62,699 bases of DNA from Bacillota bacterium (GTDB lineage Bacteria; Bacillota; Clostridia; Christensenellales; Aristaeellaceae). The notes below the pieces were generated by a model, which was not told the DNA's origin, did no database searches, and worked only from the letters and a program-made list of their open reading frames with translations. This document shows positions 25,696 to 33,911 of the stretch, in pieces; position 1 is the first letter of the stretch; each line of letters begins with the position of its first letter. A program made the position numbers and the translations under genes. The DNA lies in NCBI GenBank assembly GCA_023459275.1, contig JAEWVC010000073.1, positions 1 through 62,699 on the forward strand. The letters run 5' to 3'.

Positions 25696-27006
25696 ATGAA
25701 GAAAGGTTTTTTGCGGAAGTGGGCGAGCATGCTGGCCGCGGCTGCAATGGCATGCATGGCTGCGCCTGTTTCCGTGCTTGCGGAGGGCACGGCGTACCAT
25801 AATCCCCTGATCGACCCCCAGCCCATGGCATCGTATATCCCTTTGGAAAAGAATATCAAGAACTTTCTTTTGCTCGGGATCGATAAAAGTGATGCAGCCG
25901 CGGAAAAAGGGAGCGATTATCATACCGATGCCGTTCTTGTGATTGCGGTGGACTTTGATGAGGACAAGATCGACCTTGTTTCCCTGCCCCGGGATACCCT
26001 TACCTATGTTCCCGGCATCAAAGGGATCTATAAGCTGAACGCCGCCATCAACTGCGGGGGCGGAAAAACGGAGGAAGGGTTTGCAAAGGCGTGCGAGGCG
26101 GCGTCCTGGGTGCTTGGGGGGATCAGGATCGACAATTACTTCGCCGTGGACATGAACGCCATGGCGGCCATCGGCGATGCCATCGGCGGCGTGGATTTCG
26201 AGCTGGAGATGAGCTACACAGGCACCTTTGGCAAATATGGAAAGGGCATGCAGCATCTTGACGGACACGGCATCGTGGATTATCTGCGCGCCAGAAAAAA
26301 CGCTTCGGCCAATTCCAACGATCTGGGGCGCACATCCCGGCAGCGGGAGCTGATCACAGCCCTTATTGAAAAGGTGATGACAGACAAGCGCTGCATCAAC
26401 AGCGCGCTGGATGCCGTTCTTGATATTGAGGACGGATTTTTCACCAACGCCAGCATGGCGGATATGCTGTCCATCGCCCAGACCGCAACCAAGACGGATT
26501 TGTCCGCGGTTGGTTCCCATGTGATCACCGGAAGATACCTTACCGCTTTGGCCAACTGGAATTTTACCTTCACGGACCAGGATAACCGCAAGGCCGTTAT
26601 CAAGGACGTTTACGGCGTGGATGTTCCCGAACTGAAGTACGTCTCCTATGCCTATACAAAATGGCTGATGGCGGACGGCTTCAAAATTGTCAGATATCTG
26701 GCCGCCGCCAAGCGCCTGCGGGAAGAAATCGGCGATAGGTACGCGGCCTCCATGAGCGCCGGGCAAAAAGAGGCGCTGGATGCGTTCGATGCCGCGTATG
26801 AACGGACAGCGGACGCTTTTGACGCGGCCGCGGATACCATGTCCCAAAAGGACACAAGCGCCATGGCAAGCGCCGGGAGGGAGCTTGTGCGGGAAGGCAA
26901 CGCGCTGTACGGGCAATTTGAAAGCATCGAAAAGCCGGTCTGGGCATCCGGGCAGTATTGGTATGCGGACCGCATGATCAACGAGATCGATGTGAATTTC
27001 CGCTGA
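25696..27006 (+). CDS. LytR-CpsA-Psr (LCP) family protein
   Basis: The 436-residue protein has the LCP domain from about residue 55 to 290: NFLLLGIDKSD, HTDAVLVIAVDF, SLPRDTLTYV, KLNAAIN, and the helix with LRARKN and GRTSRQRELI, the Asp and Arg positions that bind the pyrophosphate lipid. LCP enzymes attach teichoic acids or polysaccharides to peptidoglycan. The N-terminus (WASMLAAAAMACMAAPVSVLA) looks like a cleavable signal peptide and not the usual membrane anchor, so the protein may be released. A helical C-terminal extension of about 110 residues is not part of the domain. The ribosome site is GAGGAATATAAA. Confidence 0.9.
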   Translation: MKKGFLRKWASMLAAAAMACMAAPVSVLAEGTAYHNPLIDPQPMASYIPLEKNIKNFLLLGIDKSDAAAEKGSDYHTDAVLVIAVDFDEDKIDLVSLPRDTLTYVPGIKGIYKLNAAINCGGGKTEEGFAKACEAASWVLGGIRIDNYFAVDMNAMAAIGDAIGGVDFELEMSYTGTFGKYGKGMQHLDGHGIVDYLRARKNASANSNDLGRTSRQRELITALIEKVMTDKRCINSALDAVLDIEDGFFTNASMADMLSIAQTATKTDLSAVGSHVITGRYLTALANWNFTFTDQDNRKAVIKDVYGVDVPELKYVSYAYTKWLMADGFKIVRYLAAAKRLREEIGDRYAASMSAGQKEALDAFDAAYERTADAFDAAADTMSQKDTSAMASAGRELVREGNALYGQFESIEKPVWASGQYWYADRMINEIDVNFR

Positions 27007-27060
27007 CGGCGTTGCAATTTATTTTCTGTCCGGCGTCATTTCTTGAAACAGGCATGCGTC

Positions 27061-27089
27061 TTGACATAAGCGCCCCGGTATTGTATAAC
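27061..27089 (+). promoter_or_regulatory. Sigma-A promoter for purA
   Basis: Perfect TTGACA (27061-27066), 17-base spacer and TATAAC (27084-27089), giving a leader of about 60 bases. Confidence 0.75.
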
Positions 27090-27157
27090 TGGAAAGGGCG
27101 TTTTTGCGCACGCCTGCGCTTGCCGGCAAGGATGCCGGAAACGGAAGGGGGAGCGTC

Positions 27158-28438
27158 ATGATCCGTACCATCGTTGGCGCCAACTGGGGAGACGAAGGCA
27201 AAGGTAAAGTGACGGACGTGCTGGCGGAAAAGAGCGACATCGTGGTCCGCTTTCAGGGCGGGGCCAACGCCGGGCATACCATCATCAACGAATACGGCAA
27301 GTTCGCGCTGCATCTGCTGCCGTCCGGCGTATTCCATCAGCATACCGTAAACGTCATCGGGCCGGGCGTGGCCCTCAACATCGAATTTCTGCTGCATGAG
27401 CTGAACACCCTGGTGGCCCGGGGCGTACCCAAGCCCAAGCTGCTCATTTCCGACAGAGCGCAGGTCATGATGCCCTACCATGTGGATTTTGACAAGTACG
27501 AGGAGGAGCGGCTGGGGGGCAAGTCCTTCGGGAGCACCAAGTCCGGCATCGCGCCCTTCTACGGCGACAAATACATGAAGATCGGCCTCCAGGTCTGCCA
27601 GCTGTACGACGCGGAGCTTCTTCGGGAAAAGCTGCAAAATGTGGCAATGCTGAAAAACACACTGCTTGTTAACCTGTACCATAAGCCGCTTATCGATGTG
27701 GAATCGCTGGTGGAAACCTACACGGCGCTGGCCGCGCTCATCAAGCCCATGGTGTGCGATACCACGCTGTTCCTGCATCAGGCGGTGAAGGAAGGCAAAA
27801 CCATTCTGCTGGAGGGGCAATTGGGCTCCCTGCGTGACCCGGATCACGGCATCTATCCCTACACCACCTCCTCCTCGCCCCTGGCGGGCTTCGGCGCTGT
27901 GGGCGCGGGCGTGCCGCCCTGGGACATGAAGGACATCTACTGCGTGACCAAGGCCTATTCCAGCTGCGTGGGCGCGGGCCCCTTTGTGACGGAGCTTTTC
28001 GGCGATGAAGCGGAGGAATTGCGCAAGCGCGGCGGTGATGCCGGGGAATACGGCGCCACCACCGGCCGGCCCCGCCGGGTGGGCTGGTTTGACGCGGTGG
28101 CCACCCGCTACGGCGTGATGGTGCAGGGGGGCACGGAAGTTGTGCTCACCAACCTGGATGTCCTGAGTTATTTGAAGGAGATTCCCGTGTGCGTGGCCTA
28201 CGAAATCGGCGGGGAGCGGGTGGAGCAGTTCCCCACCACCCCCAGCCTGATGAAGGCCAAGCCCATCTATACCATGCTGCCCGGCTGGGAGAGCGATATC
28301 CGTTCGGCCAAGAGTTACTATGACCTGCCCGACAACTGCAAACGGTACGTGGCTTTCCTGGAAAAACAGCTTCAGGCGCCCATCCGCATGGTATCCAACG
28401 GGCCCAGACGGGAAGAAATCTTATATCGGCAAGCATAG
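27158..28438 (+). CDS. purA: Adenylosuccinate synthetase
   Basis: The 426-residue enzyme joins IMP and aspartate with GTP, the first committed step to AMP. The GTP loop GDEGKGK begins at residue 11 with the catalytic Asp12, and His40 is in GANAGHT. GSTKSGIAPFY and QLGSLRDPDHGIYPYTTSS are further family blocks. The ATG at 27158, with GGAAGGGGGAG upstream, gives the standard N-terminus, whereas the upstream frame does not resemble the family. It is monocistronic, with its own promoter and a terminator at 28443-28470. Confidence 0.96.
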   Translation: MIRTIVGANWGDEGKGKVTDVLAEKSDIVVRFQGGANAGHTIINEYGKFALHLLPSGVFHQHTVNVIGPGVALNIEFLLHELNTLVARGVPKPKLLISDRAQVMMPYHVDFDKYEEERLGGKSFGSTKSGIAPFYGDKYMKIGLQVCQLYDAELLREKLQNVAMLKNTLLVNLYHKPLIDVESLVETYTALAALIKPMVCDTTLFLHQAVKEGKTILLEGQLGSLRDPDHGIYPYTTSSSPLAGFGAVGAGVPPWDMKDIYCVTKAYSSCVGAGPFVTELFGDEAEELRKRGGDAGEYGATTGRPRRVGWFDAVATRYGVMVQGGTEVVLTNLDVLSYLKEIPVCVAYEIGGERVEQFPTTPSLMKAKPIYTMLPGWESDIRSAKSYYDLPDNCKRYVAFLEKQLQAPIRMVSNGPRREEILYRQA

Positions 28439-28442
28439 CACA

Positions 28443-28470
28443 AAGGGGTGCCGGCCAACCCGGCCCCCTT
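28443..28470 (+). terminator. purA terminator hairpin
   Basis: AAGGGG-t-GCCGG (28443-28454) pairs with CCGGC-CCCCTT (28460-28470). There is little U-run, but position and stem strength fit a terminator. It is also the first of six hairpins in this gap. Confidence 0.6.
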
Positions 28471-28496
28471 CATACTATCAATAAACCCCCGGGAGG

Positions 28497-28700
28497 CATT
28501 GGAGGGCCGCAGCCCTTCAATGGAAATCGAAAATCAGCGGCACGCGCGGTGATTTTCGTTGGGATTTCGAGGAAATTCCTTCCTTGCCCGAGCAAACGGC
28601 CGCACAATGGCGCAGCCATTGTGCAGTGAAGCGAGGGAAAAGCTCGGCAAAGTGGCTTGCTACTTTGCCGACAGCCTAGAGGTGCCGGCAAGCCGGCGCC
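28497..28700 (+). other. Array of five further hairpins ahead of the amidohydrolase gene
   Basis: Five strong inverted repeats stand in a row: 28497-28522 (11-pair stem, loop CGCA), 28528-28558 (9-pair stem), 28602-28624 (10 perfect pairs, loop GCA), 28644-28671 (12-pair stem, loop CTTG) and 28681-28700 (8-pair stem, loop CAAG). TTGCCCGAGC (28584-28593) can also pair with GCTCGGCAA (28642-28650), which would compete with the fourth hairpin. No T-box, riboswitch consensus or promoter is recognised. It could be a structured leader RNA or a composite of palindromic repeats. Confidence 0.6.
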
Positions 28701-28721
28701 CTTTGTCAATTGGAGGCGCTT

Positions 28722-29522
28722 ATGCCCATCCTGGATTTTCACGCCCATATCTATCCCGACGCCATCGCCTGCAAGGCGGCGGCCTCCATCGGGGAATTTT
28801 ATGATATTCCCATGCGCCATGACGGCACGCTGCAAAGGATGCTGGACCTGGATGCCCAGGCCGGGATCACCCACGCCCTTGTCTGCTCCGTGGCAGTCGC
28901 CTGGGAAAAGGCGTCCAGAATCAACGATTTCATCGCTTCCTGCGCAGCCGCGCACCCTACGCTGTACGGCTTTGCCACCATCCATCCCGGTCATCCCCAC
29001 ATCGCCGAGGAAATCGACCGGGCTATTTCCCTGGGGCTTCAAGGGGTCAAGCTGCACCCCGATTTTCAGCATTTCAACATTGACGATGAAAAGGCGTTCC
29101 CCATCTACGAAGCCGTGGAGGGCCGCGTGCCGCTTTTGGTCCACACCGGGGACAGGCGCTACGAGTTCAGCCGGCCGGAGCGCATGGCCCGTGTGCTTGA
29201 CAGGTTTCCCCGGATGCAGGCGGTTTGCGCCCACCTGGGCGGCTGGTCGGTATGGGAGGATGCCCACAAGGTCCTGGCGGGGCGGCCCAACGTATGGGTG
29301 GACACTTCCTCCAGCCTGTACGCCGTCCCCGTGGACAGGGCGCGGGAGATCATTTTGCATTACGGCGTGGACCGGGTGCTTTTCGGCACGGACTACCCCA
29401 TGTGGACGCCGGGGGAGGAACTGCAAAAATTGCGGGCGCTGGGCTTCTCCCGGGAGGACATGGAAAAGATGCTCTGGGGAAACGGGGCAAGCCTGCTTGG
29501 ACTAAAGGAGGCGGAAACATGA
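28722..29522 (+). CDS. Amidohydrolase family protein (Amidohydrolase_2)
   Basis: The 266-residue protein is a TIM-barrel metal-dependent hydrolase or decarboxylase. HAHIYPD near residue 6 carries the first metal ligands, KLHPDFQ, LLVHTGD and AHLGGW follow, and LFGTDYPMW near residue 220 holds the catalytic Asp. The substrate is unknown. ATG 28722 sits behind GGAGG; the frame also offers a TTG at 28710 inside the ribosome site. Its stop overlaps the hisH start as ATGA, so it is translated together with hisH-hisF even though it is not a known histidine gene. Confidence 0.87.
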   Translation: MPILDFHAHIYPDAIACKAAASIGEFYDIPMRHDGTLQRMLDLDAQAGITHALVCSVAVAWEKASRINDFIASCAAAHPTLYGFATIHPGHPHIAEEIDRAISLGLQGVKLHPDFQHFNIDDEKAFPIYEAVEGRVPLLVHTGDRRYEFSRPERMARVLDRFPRMQAVCAHLGGWSVWEDAHKVLAGRPNVWVDTSSSLYAVPVDRAREIILHYGVDRVLFGTDYPMWTPGEELQKLRALGFSREDMEKMLWGNGASLLGLKEAET

Positions 29523-30133
29523 TCGCCATCATGGATTACGGCATGGGCAACCTTCGCAGCGTACAGAAGGCCTTTGAGTTCCTGGGGGTTGAGGCGCAGG
29601 TCACCGAGGACCCGGAAAAGGTGCTTGCGGCGGACCATGTGGTACTGCCCGGGGTTGGGGCGTTTCGGGACGCCATGGCCCGCCTTCGGGAAACCGGGCT
29701 GTATGAAGCCTCCCTGGAGGTGGCCAGGCGCCGCATCCCCTTCCTAGGCATCTGTCTGGGAATGCAACTGATGTTTGAAAGCAGCGAGGAAAACGGGCAT
29801 TACGAAGGGCTGGGCCTCTTTCCCGGCGTCATCACCCGCTTTCCGGAAATGGGCCTCAAGATCCCCCACATGGGCTGGAACACGCTGGATACCAGGGACT
29901 GTGTGCTCTTTGACGGGGGAAAGCACCCCTGTGTCTACTTTGTGCATTCCTACCTGATGGCGGACATTTCCCCGGAATGGACGGTGGGGACCTGCGAATA
30001 CGGCATCCCCTTCACCGCCGTGGTGCAAAAGGGAACGGTGATGGCCGCCCAGTTCCACCCCGAAAAAAGCGGCGCGGACGGGCTTTCCATGCTCCGCCGC
30101 TTCGCCGCCTGGACCCCTTCCAAGGAGGTGTAG
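29519..30133 (+). CDS. hisH: Imidazole glycerol phosphate synthase, glutaminase subunit
   Basis: The 204-residue class I amidotransferase makes ammonia from glutamine and channels it to HisF in histidine biosynthesis. The catalytic triad is visible: Cys79 in LGICLGMQLM, His180 and Glu182 in QFHPEKSG. The oxyanion region PGVGAF is near residue 44. The ATG overlaps the amidohydrolase stop by four bases. No other his genes are in the window, so the rest of the pathway is encoded elsewhere. Confidence 0.95.
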   Translation: MIAIMDYGMGNLRSVQKAFEFLGVEAQVTEDPEKVLAADHVVLPGVGAFRDAMARLRETGLYEASLEVARRRIPFLGICLGMQLMFESSEENGHYEGLGLFPGVITRFPEMGLKIPHMGWNTLDTRDCVLFDGGKHPCVYFVHSYLMADISPEWTVGTCEYGIPFTAVVQKGTVMAAQFHPEKSGADGLSMLRRFAAWTPSKEV

Positions 30134-30136
30134 GCC

Positions 30137-30895
30137 ATGCTGCTCAAGCGCATCATTCCCTGCCTGGACATCCGGGACGGCCGGGTGGTGAAGGGCATCA
30201 ATTTTGTGAACATCCGCGACGCCGGGGACCCTGTGGAGGCTGCGGTGCAATACAACGAGGCCGGCGCGGATGAGCTGGTGCTTTTGGACATCAACGCCTC
30301 CCACGAGGGCCGGGGCACCATGCTGGACGTCACCTCCCGGGTGGCGGAGCAGGTGTTCATCCCCTTCACGGTGGGGGGCGGGATATCGGAGCTTCATCAA
30401 ATCAGGGATCTGCTGCGCCTGGGGGCGGACAAGGTGTCCGTCAACAGCCCCGCGGTCAGGAATCCGGATTTTATCACCGAAGCGGCGCTGCGCTTTGGCA
30501 GCCAATGTATTGTGCTGGCCATGGATGTGAAAAAAAGGCCCGGCGGCGGCTGGGATGTATATGTCAACGGCGGCCGGGTGAATACCGGCAGGGATGCCCT
30601 GGAATGGGCTGCGGAAGGCGTGCGCCGCGGCGCCGGGGAGATCCTGCTTACCAGCATGGATACCGACGGCGTGGGCAAAGGCTTTGACCTGCCTGTGACA
30701 AAAGCGGTGGCGGACACCGTGCCTGTGCCGGTGATCGCCTCCGGCGGCGCGGGAACCATGGCGCACTTCAAAGACGCGCTTACCCTGGGCGGCGCGGACG
30801 CCGCGCTGGCCGCCACGCTGTTCCATTTCGGCATTCTCCAAATCCGTGCCCTGAAGGAATATTTGCGTGGGGAAGGCGTGCCGGTGCGGCTGTAG
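30137..30895 (+). CDS. hisF: Imidazole glycerol phosphate synthase, cyclase subunit
   Basis: The 252-residue beta/alpha barrel forms imidazole glycerol phosphate and AICAR from PRFAR and ammonia. The catalytic Asp11 (CLDIRDGRVVKG) and Asp130 (LAMDVKKRPGGG) are in place, and the phosphate-binding loops FTVGGGI and ASGGAGT are seen. AAGGAGGTG lies just upstream, only three bases after the hisH stop. AICAR produced here feeds purine synthesis, but purA is separated by its own terminator. Confidence 0.96.
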   Translation: MLLKRIIPCLDIRDGRVVKGINFVNIRDAGDPVEAAVQYNEAGADELVLLDINASHEGRGTMLDVTSRVAEQVFIPFTVGGGISELHQIRDLLRLGADKVSVNSPAVRNPDFITEAALRFGSQCIVLAMDVKKRPGGGWDVYVNGGRVNTGRDALEWAAEGVRRGAGEILLTSMDTDGVGKGFDLPVTKAVADTVPVPVIASGGAGTMAHFKDALTLGGADAALAATLFHFGILQIRALKEYLRGEGVPVRL

Positions 30896-30974
30896 CCGCG
30901 GAAAAACAGGCTTTCGAGGGAATACCTTCCAACCCCGGAGAGGCTCATTATTTACAAGTAAGAAAGAATTTTGC

Positions 30975-31003
30975 TTGTGGATATACGGAACATTCTGTAT
31001 AAT
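30975..31003 (+). promoter_or_regulatory. Sigma-A promoter for the propeller protein
   Basis: TTGTGG (30975-30980), 17 bases, then a perfect TATAAT (30998-31003). Transcription should begin near 31010, which leaves no room for a ribosome site before the TTG at 31015 and supports the start at 31048. Confidence 0.65.
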
Positions 31004-31047
31004 AGGTTGGTGGATTGTTTCGAAGTGAAAAAAAGGGGTGCCGTGTT

Positions 31048-33819
31048 TTGAGCGATCGTGAACAGAATCGTTCCCAGGGCCGTATTCCGGCCAGGGCGAT
31101 GTATGAAGAAGCGGGCCAGGCCCAGCAGCCGGATGGCAGGCGGGACCTGACAAGGCGCGGCGACCGTGTGCAGATGCCGGCGGACGCCGAGCCGGCAAGG
31201 CGGTATGTGCCCGCCCAACCCCAGTATGTAAGCAAGCGGGTCAGCCGGGCGCCCGAAGATGCTTCCCCGGCGGCGCAGGCGGCTTCTTCCGGCCCGTATG
31301 TCCGCCGCCGCCGCTCGGAGCGGTACGCTGCGGGCCAAGCGGATGCGGCCGGGGAACAGGGATCCCGCGGTGTGCCCCCGCCCCCCCGCGAGGCGGTGCC
31401 CGCGAACAGGCCGCCGCGTATGGAGGATGACCCGTTTGTGGGGCAGGGAAGGCCCATGGCCCCCGGCGCGAACTACGCCAGGCAGCAAAGGCCGGCCGAC
31501 TTCGCCCCCGCAAGGGCCAGGCAGCCCCAGCCGGTGCCCGCCTATCTGGAGGAGGAAGAGGAGGAGCCCCGCCGCCGCCATGTTGGGCTTATGGTGCTCC
31601 TGTCCCTGGTGTTGGTGGCCGGGCTGTTTCTGGCGGGGCTGTACTTTGTGCTGCCCGCCGATGATGAACTCTCCCAGGGGAACAACGGGTTGCTGATGTC
31701 CCTTGGCGATATACGGACCACCCTTTCGCAGGAGGTCGGCCTGTTCGTAAAGAGCGTGAAGGGCGTCTTGGCCCCCGAGGTCAAGGAAGAACCCGCCGTG
31801 CAGGACTTTAAGGTGATGCCCTCCTCCGGCAGCGCGCCTGTGGAGCTGGCTTTTACCGTAACCACCAACAAGACGGTGGAAGGGGTCCGGGTCACGGACA
31901 GCGCGGCCAACATGCTGGTGGAAACAGAAATCGCCGCCGTGGATGATGAAACGGGAAAAATGAAAATCTGGTCTCTGAAGGCCACCATGACCGAGGCGTA
32001 TTCCGGCCCGCTGACAGCGTGGATGATGTACGAAGGCAATTGGATGGACAGCGGCAAAACGGTGCAGGTGAACGTTGCCGCGCCCATCGCCATATCCACG
32101 GCAACGCCGGATCTTGCGACCTTCACGCCCATTCCCCCCACGCCAACGCCCGAGGCTTCCGCCACGGAGCAGCCCGCCCAGGAGCCTACCGCCTCCCCGA
32201 CGCCGGAGCCCACCATGAGCCCTACTCCCACCCCGGAAGCTACCCCCACGCCGACACCCACCCCAACGCCGGAGCCTACCTCTGCGCCGGAGCCCACCTT
32301 TACCCCCATGCCCTATATGACGGCAGGCGCGGTGGAGGGGACAAGCCCCGAGCAATTAAAGCTTAACGGCAAGATCTTCAATAACAGCAAGAGCGTAAGC
32401 GAATTCACCCGGACAAACGCCATCAAGATGAGCAGCCAGTCGGACTACGCCGCCTGGCCCGGCGCAGTACTCACCTTCCGGGCCGGCCCCTTCCGGCAGA
32501 ACGCCGCTTACGGCACGGCGAACGTTACGGAAAACAAGCTGGAGATCGTTTGGAACACGCCCATCGGCGGGATCAGCACCTACTACGGCGCAGGCTGGAC
32601 CGGCCAGCCGGCCATTGTCAAATGGCCGCTGGAGATCCGCGAGATGATGAACATTAACGACGAGAAGAAGGCTGTTTCCGCCCTCAAAGAAGTTATCCTC
32701 GCCGCACAGGACGGAAAGATCTATTTCCTGGACCTGTCGGACGGCGTGGCCACCCGTGATCCCATCAGCGTCGGCTATCCTTTGAAAGGCTCCGTTTCCA
32801 TCGACCCCAGGGGCACCCCCATACTGTCGGTGGGCCAGGGCATCAGCAAGATCGGCGGGAAGACGGGGGCCATCGGTTTCTACCTGTTCAGCCTGCTGGA
32901 TCAGAAGCAGCTTTACTTCCTCAACGGCCGGGATAAAAACGCCTATGGCACCAACGGCGCTTTCGACGGCACCTCGCTTCTGGACCGCAACAGCGACACG
33001 ATGATTGTAGGCGGCGAGAATGGCCTGCTGTACACCGTCCAGCTGAACACGGATTTCGACTACACCAAGGGCACGCTTTCCATCAACCCGCAGGTAGTAT
33101 CCTACGCGCCCAAGACTTCCAAGCAAAAGGATACCCAGACCGGTATTGAGGGCAGCGTGGCCATGTACGGCCAGTACGCCTATTTTGCGGACGCCACGGG
33201 CATCCTGCAGTGCGTGGACACCACCAGTATGACCGCTGTGTGGGCCGTGGACACCGACGACAACACGGATGCCACCATCGCCCTGGACTTTGACGAGGAC
33301 GGTTCGCTGGCGCTGTATACCGGCAACACCGTCAAGGAGCAGGGCAAGAACGGCGTATGCACCATCCGGCGCCTGAATGCCCTGACCGGCGAGCAGGAAT
33401 GGTCCTACACGGTGAAAGTGGACTATGACAAGGATGAAACAGGGGGCGCGATGGCTTCCCCCGTGGTAGGCCAGCAGAGCATCGGCAACCTGGTGATCTT
33501 CACCGTGGCCAAGACACCTGAGGGCGGCGCCGTGATCGCCTTTGACAAAAAGACGGGCCACGTTGCATGGCAGCAGAACATGTCCAACTTCAGCTGGAGC
33601 TCCCCCGTGGCCGTGTACAACGAAAGCGGCGAAGCCTGGATCCTGCAGGGCGACAGCCAGGGCGTGATGATGCTTATGGACGGCCAGACCGGCGTGGTGA
33701 TGGACAGCATCCAGCTGGACGGCTCCATTACAGGCTCGCCCGCCGCGTACAACAACATGGTGGTGGTGGCTACCAGCGGCAAGAACGTAAGCAAGGTTTA
33801 CGGCATCAAGGTCAAGTAA
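31048..33819 (+). CDS. Membrane-anchored PQQ-type beta-propeller protein
   Basis: The 923-residue protein has a long basic, Pro/Arg-rich cytoplasmic tail (1-178), one transmembrane helix (about 180-201, LMVLLSLVLVAGLFLAGLYF), an extracytoplasmic beta domain (250-345), a Pro-Thr-rich linker of TPTPTPEP type (353-421) that should cross the wall, and a C-terminal domain of PQQ-like repeats (AAQDGKIYFLDL, GENGLLYTVQLN, DATGILQCVDT, KKTGHVAWQQ). The propeller recalls BamB-like scaffolds with no enzymatic site. TTG 31048 behind AAAGGGGTG is the start I prefer. I infer a surface sensor or binding protein; the ligand is unknown. Confidence 0.8.
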   Translation: MSDREQNRSQGRIPARAMYEEAGQAQQPDGRRDLTRRGDRVQMPADAEPARRYVPAQPQYVSKRVSRAPEDASPAAQAASSGPYVRRRRSERYAAGQADAAGEQGSRGVPPPPREAVPANRPPRMEDDPFVGQGRPMAPGANYARQQRPADFAPARARQPQPVPAYLEEEEEEPRRRHVGLMVLLSLVLVAGLFLAGLYFVLPADDELSQGNNGLLMSLGDIRTTLSQEVGLFVKSVKGVLAPEVKEEPAVQDFKVMPSSGSAPVELAFTVTTNKTVEGVRVTDSAANMLVETEIAAVDDETGKMKIWSLKATMTEAYSGPLTAWMMYEGNWMDSGKTVQVNVAAPIAISTATPDLATFTPIPPTPTPEASATEQPAQEPTASPTPEPTMSPTPTPEATPTPTPTPTPEPTSAPEPTFTPMPYMTAGAVEGTSPEQLKLNGKIFNNSKSVSEFTRTNAIKMSSQSDYAAWPGAVLTFRAGPFRQNAAYGTANVTENKLEIVWNTPIGGISTYYGAGWTGQPAIVKWPLEIREMMNINDEKKAVSALKEVILAAQDGKIYFLDLSDGVATRDPISVGYPLKGSVSIDPRGTPILSVGQGISKIGGKTGAIGFYLFSLLDQKQLYFLNGRDKNAYGTNGAFDGTSLLDRNSDTMIVGGENGLLYTVQLNTDFDYTKGTLSINPQVVSYAPKTSKQKDTQTGIEGSVAMYGQYAYFADATGILQCVDTTSMTAVWAVDTDDNTDATIALDFDEDGSLALYTGNTVKEQGKNGVCTIRRLNALTGEQEWSYTVKVDYDKDETGGAMASPVVGQQSIGNLVIFTVAKTPEGGAVIAFDKKTGHVAWQQNMSNFSWSSPVAVYNESGEAWILQGDSQGVMMLMDGQTGVVMDSIQLDGSITGSPAAYNNMVVVATSGKNVSKVYGIKVK

Positions 33820-33825
33820 CGGTAT

Positions 33826-33893
33826 GGCGGACCATTCCCGCATGGCGGCAGGCATAGGCTGCCCGCGGGGATGGTCTGCCTTTGTTTATTTTT
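33826..33893 (+). terminator. Intrinsic terminator after the propeller gene
   Basis: A 16-pair stem (33826-33841 with 33865-33880, one or two G-T pairs) is followed by TTTGTTTATTTTT. This is the best intrinsic terminator in the window. Confidence 0.8.
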
Positions 33894-33911
33894 GTGCAGG
33901 GGGCGTCGCAT

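Noticed and set aside
28443..28700. T-box leader for the his genes
   Set aside because: No T-box sequence, specifier loop or terminator/antiterminator with the expected conserved bases is seen.
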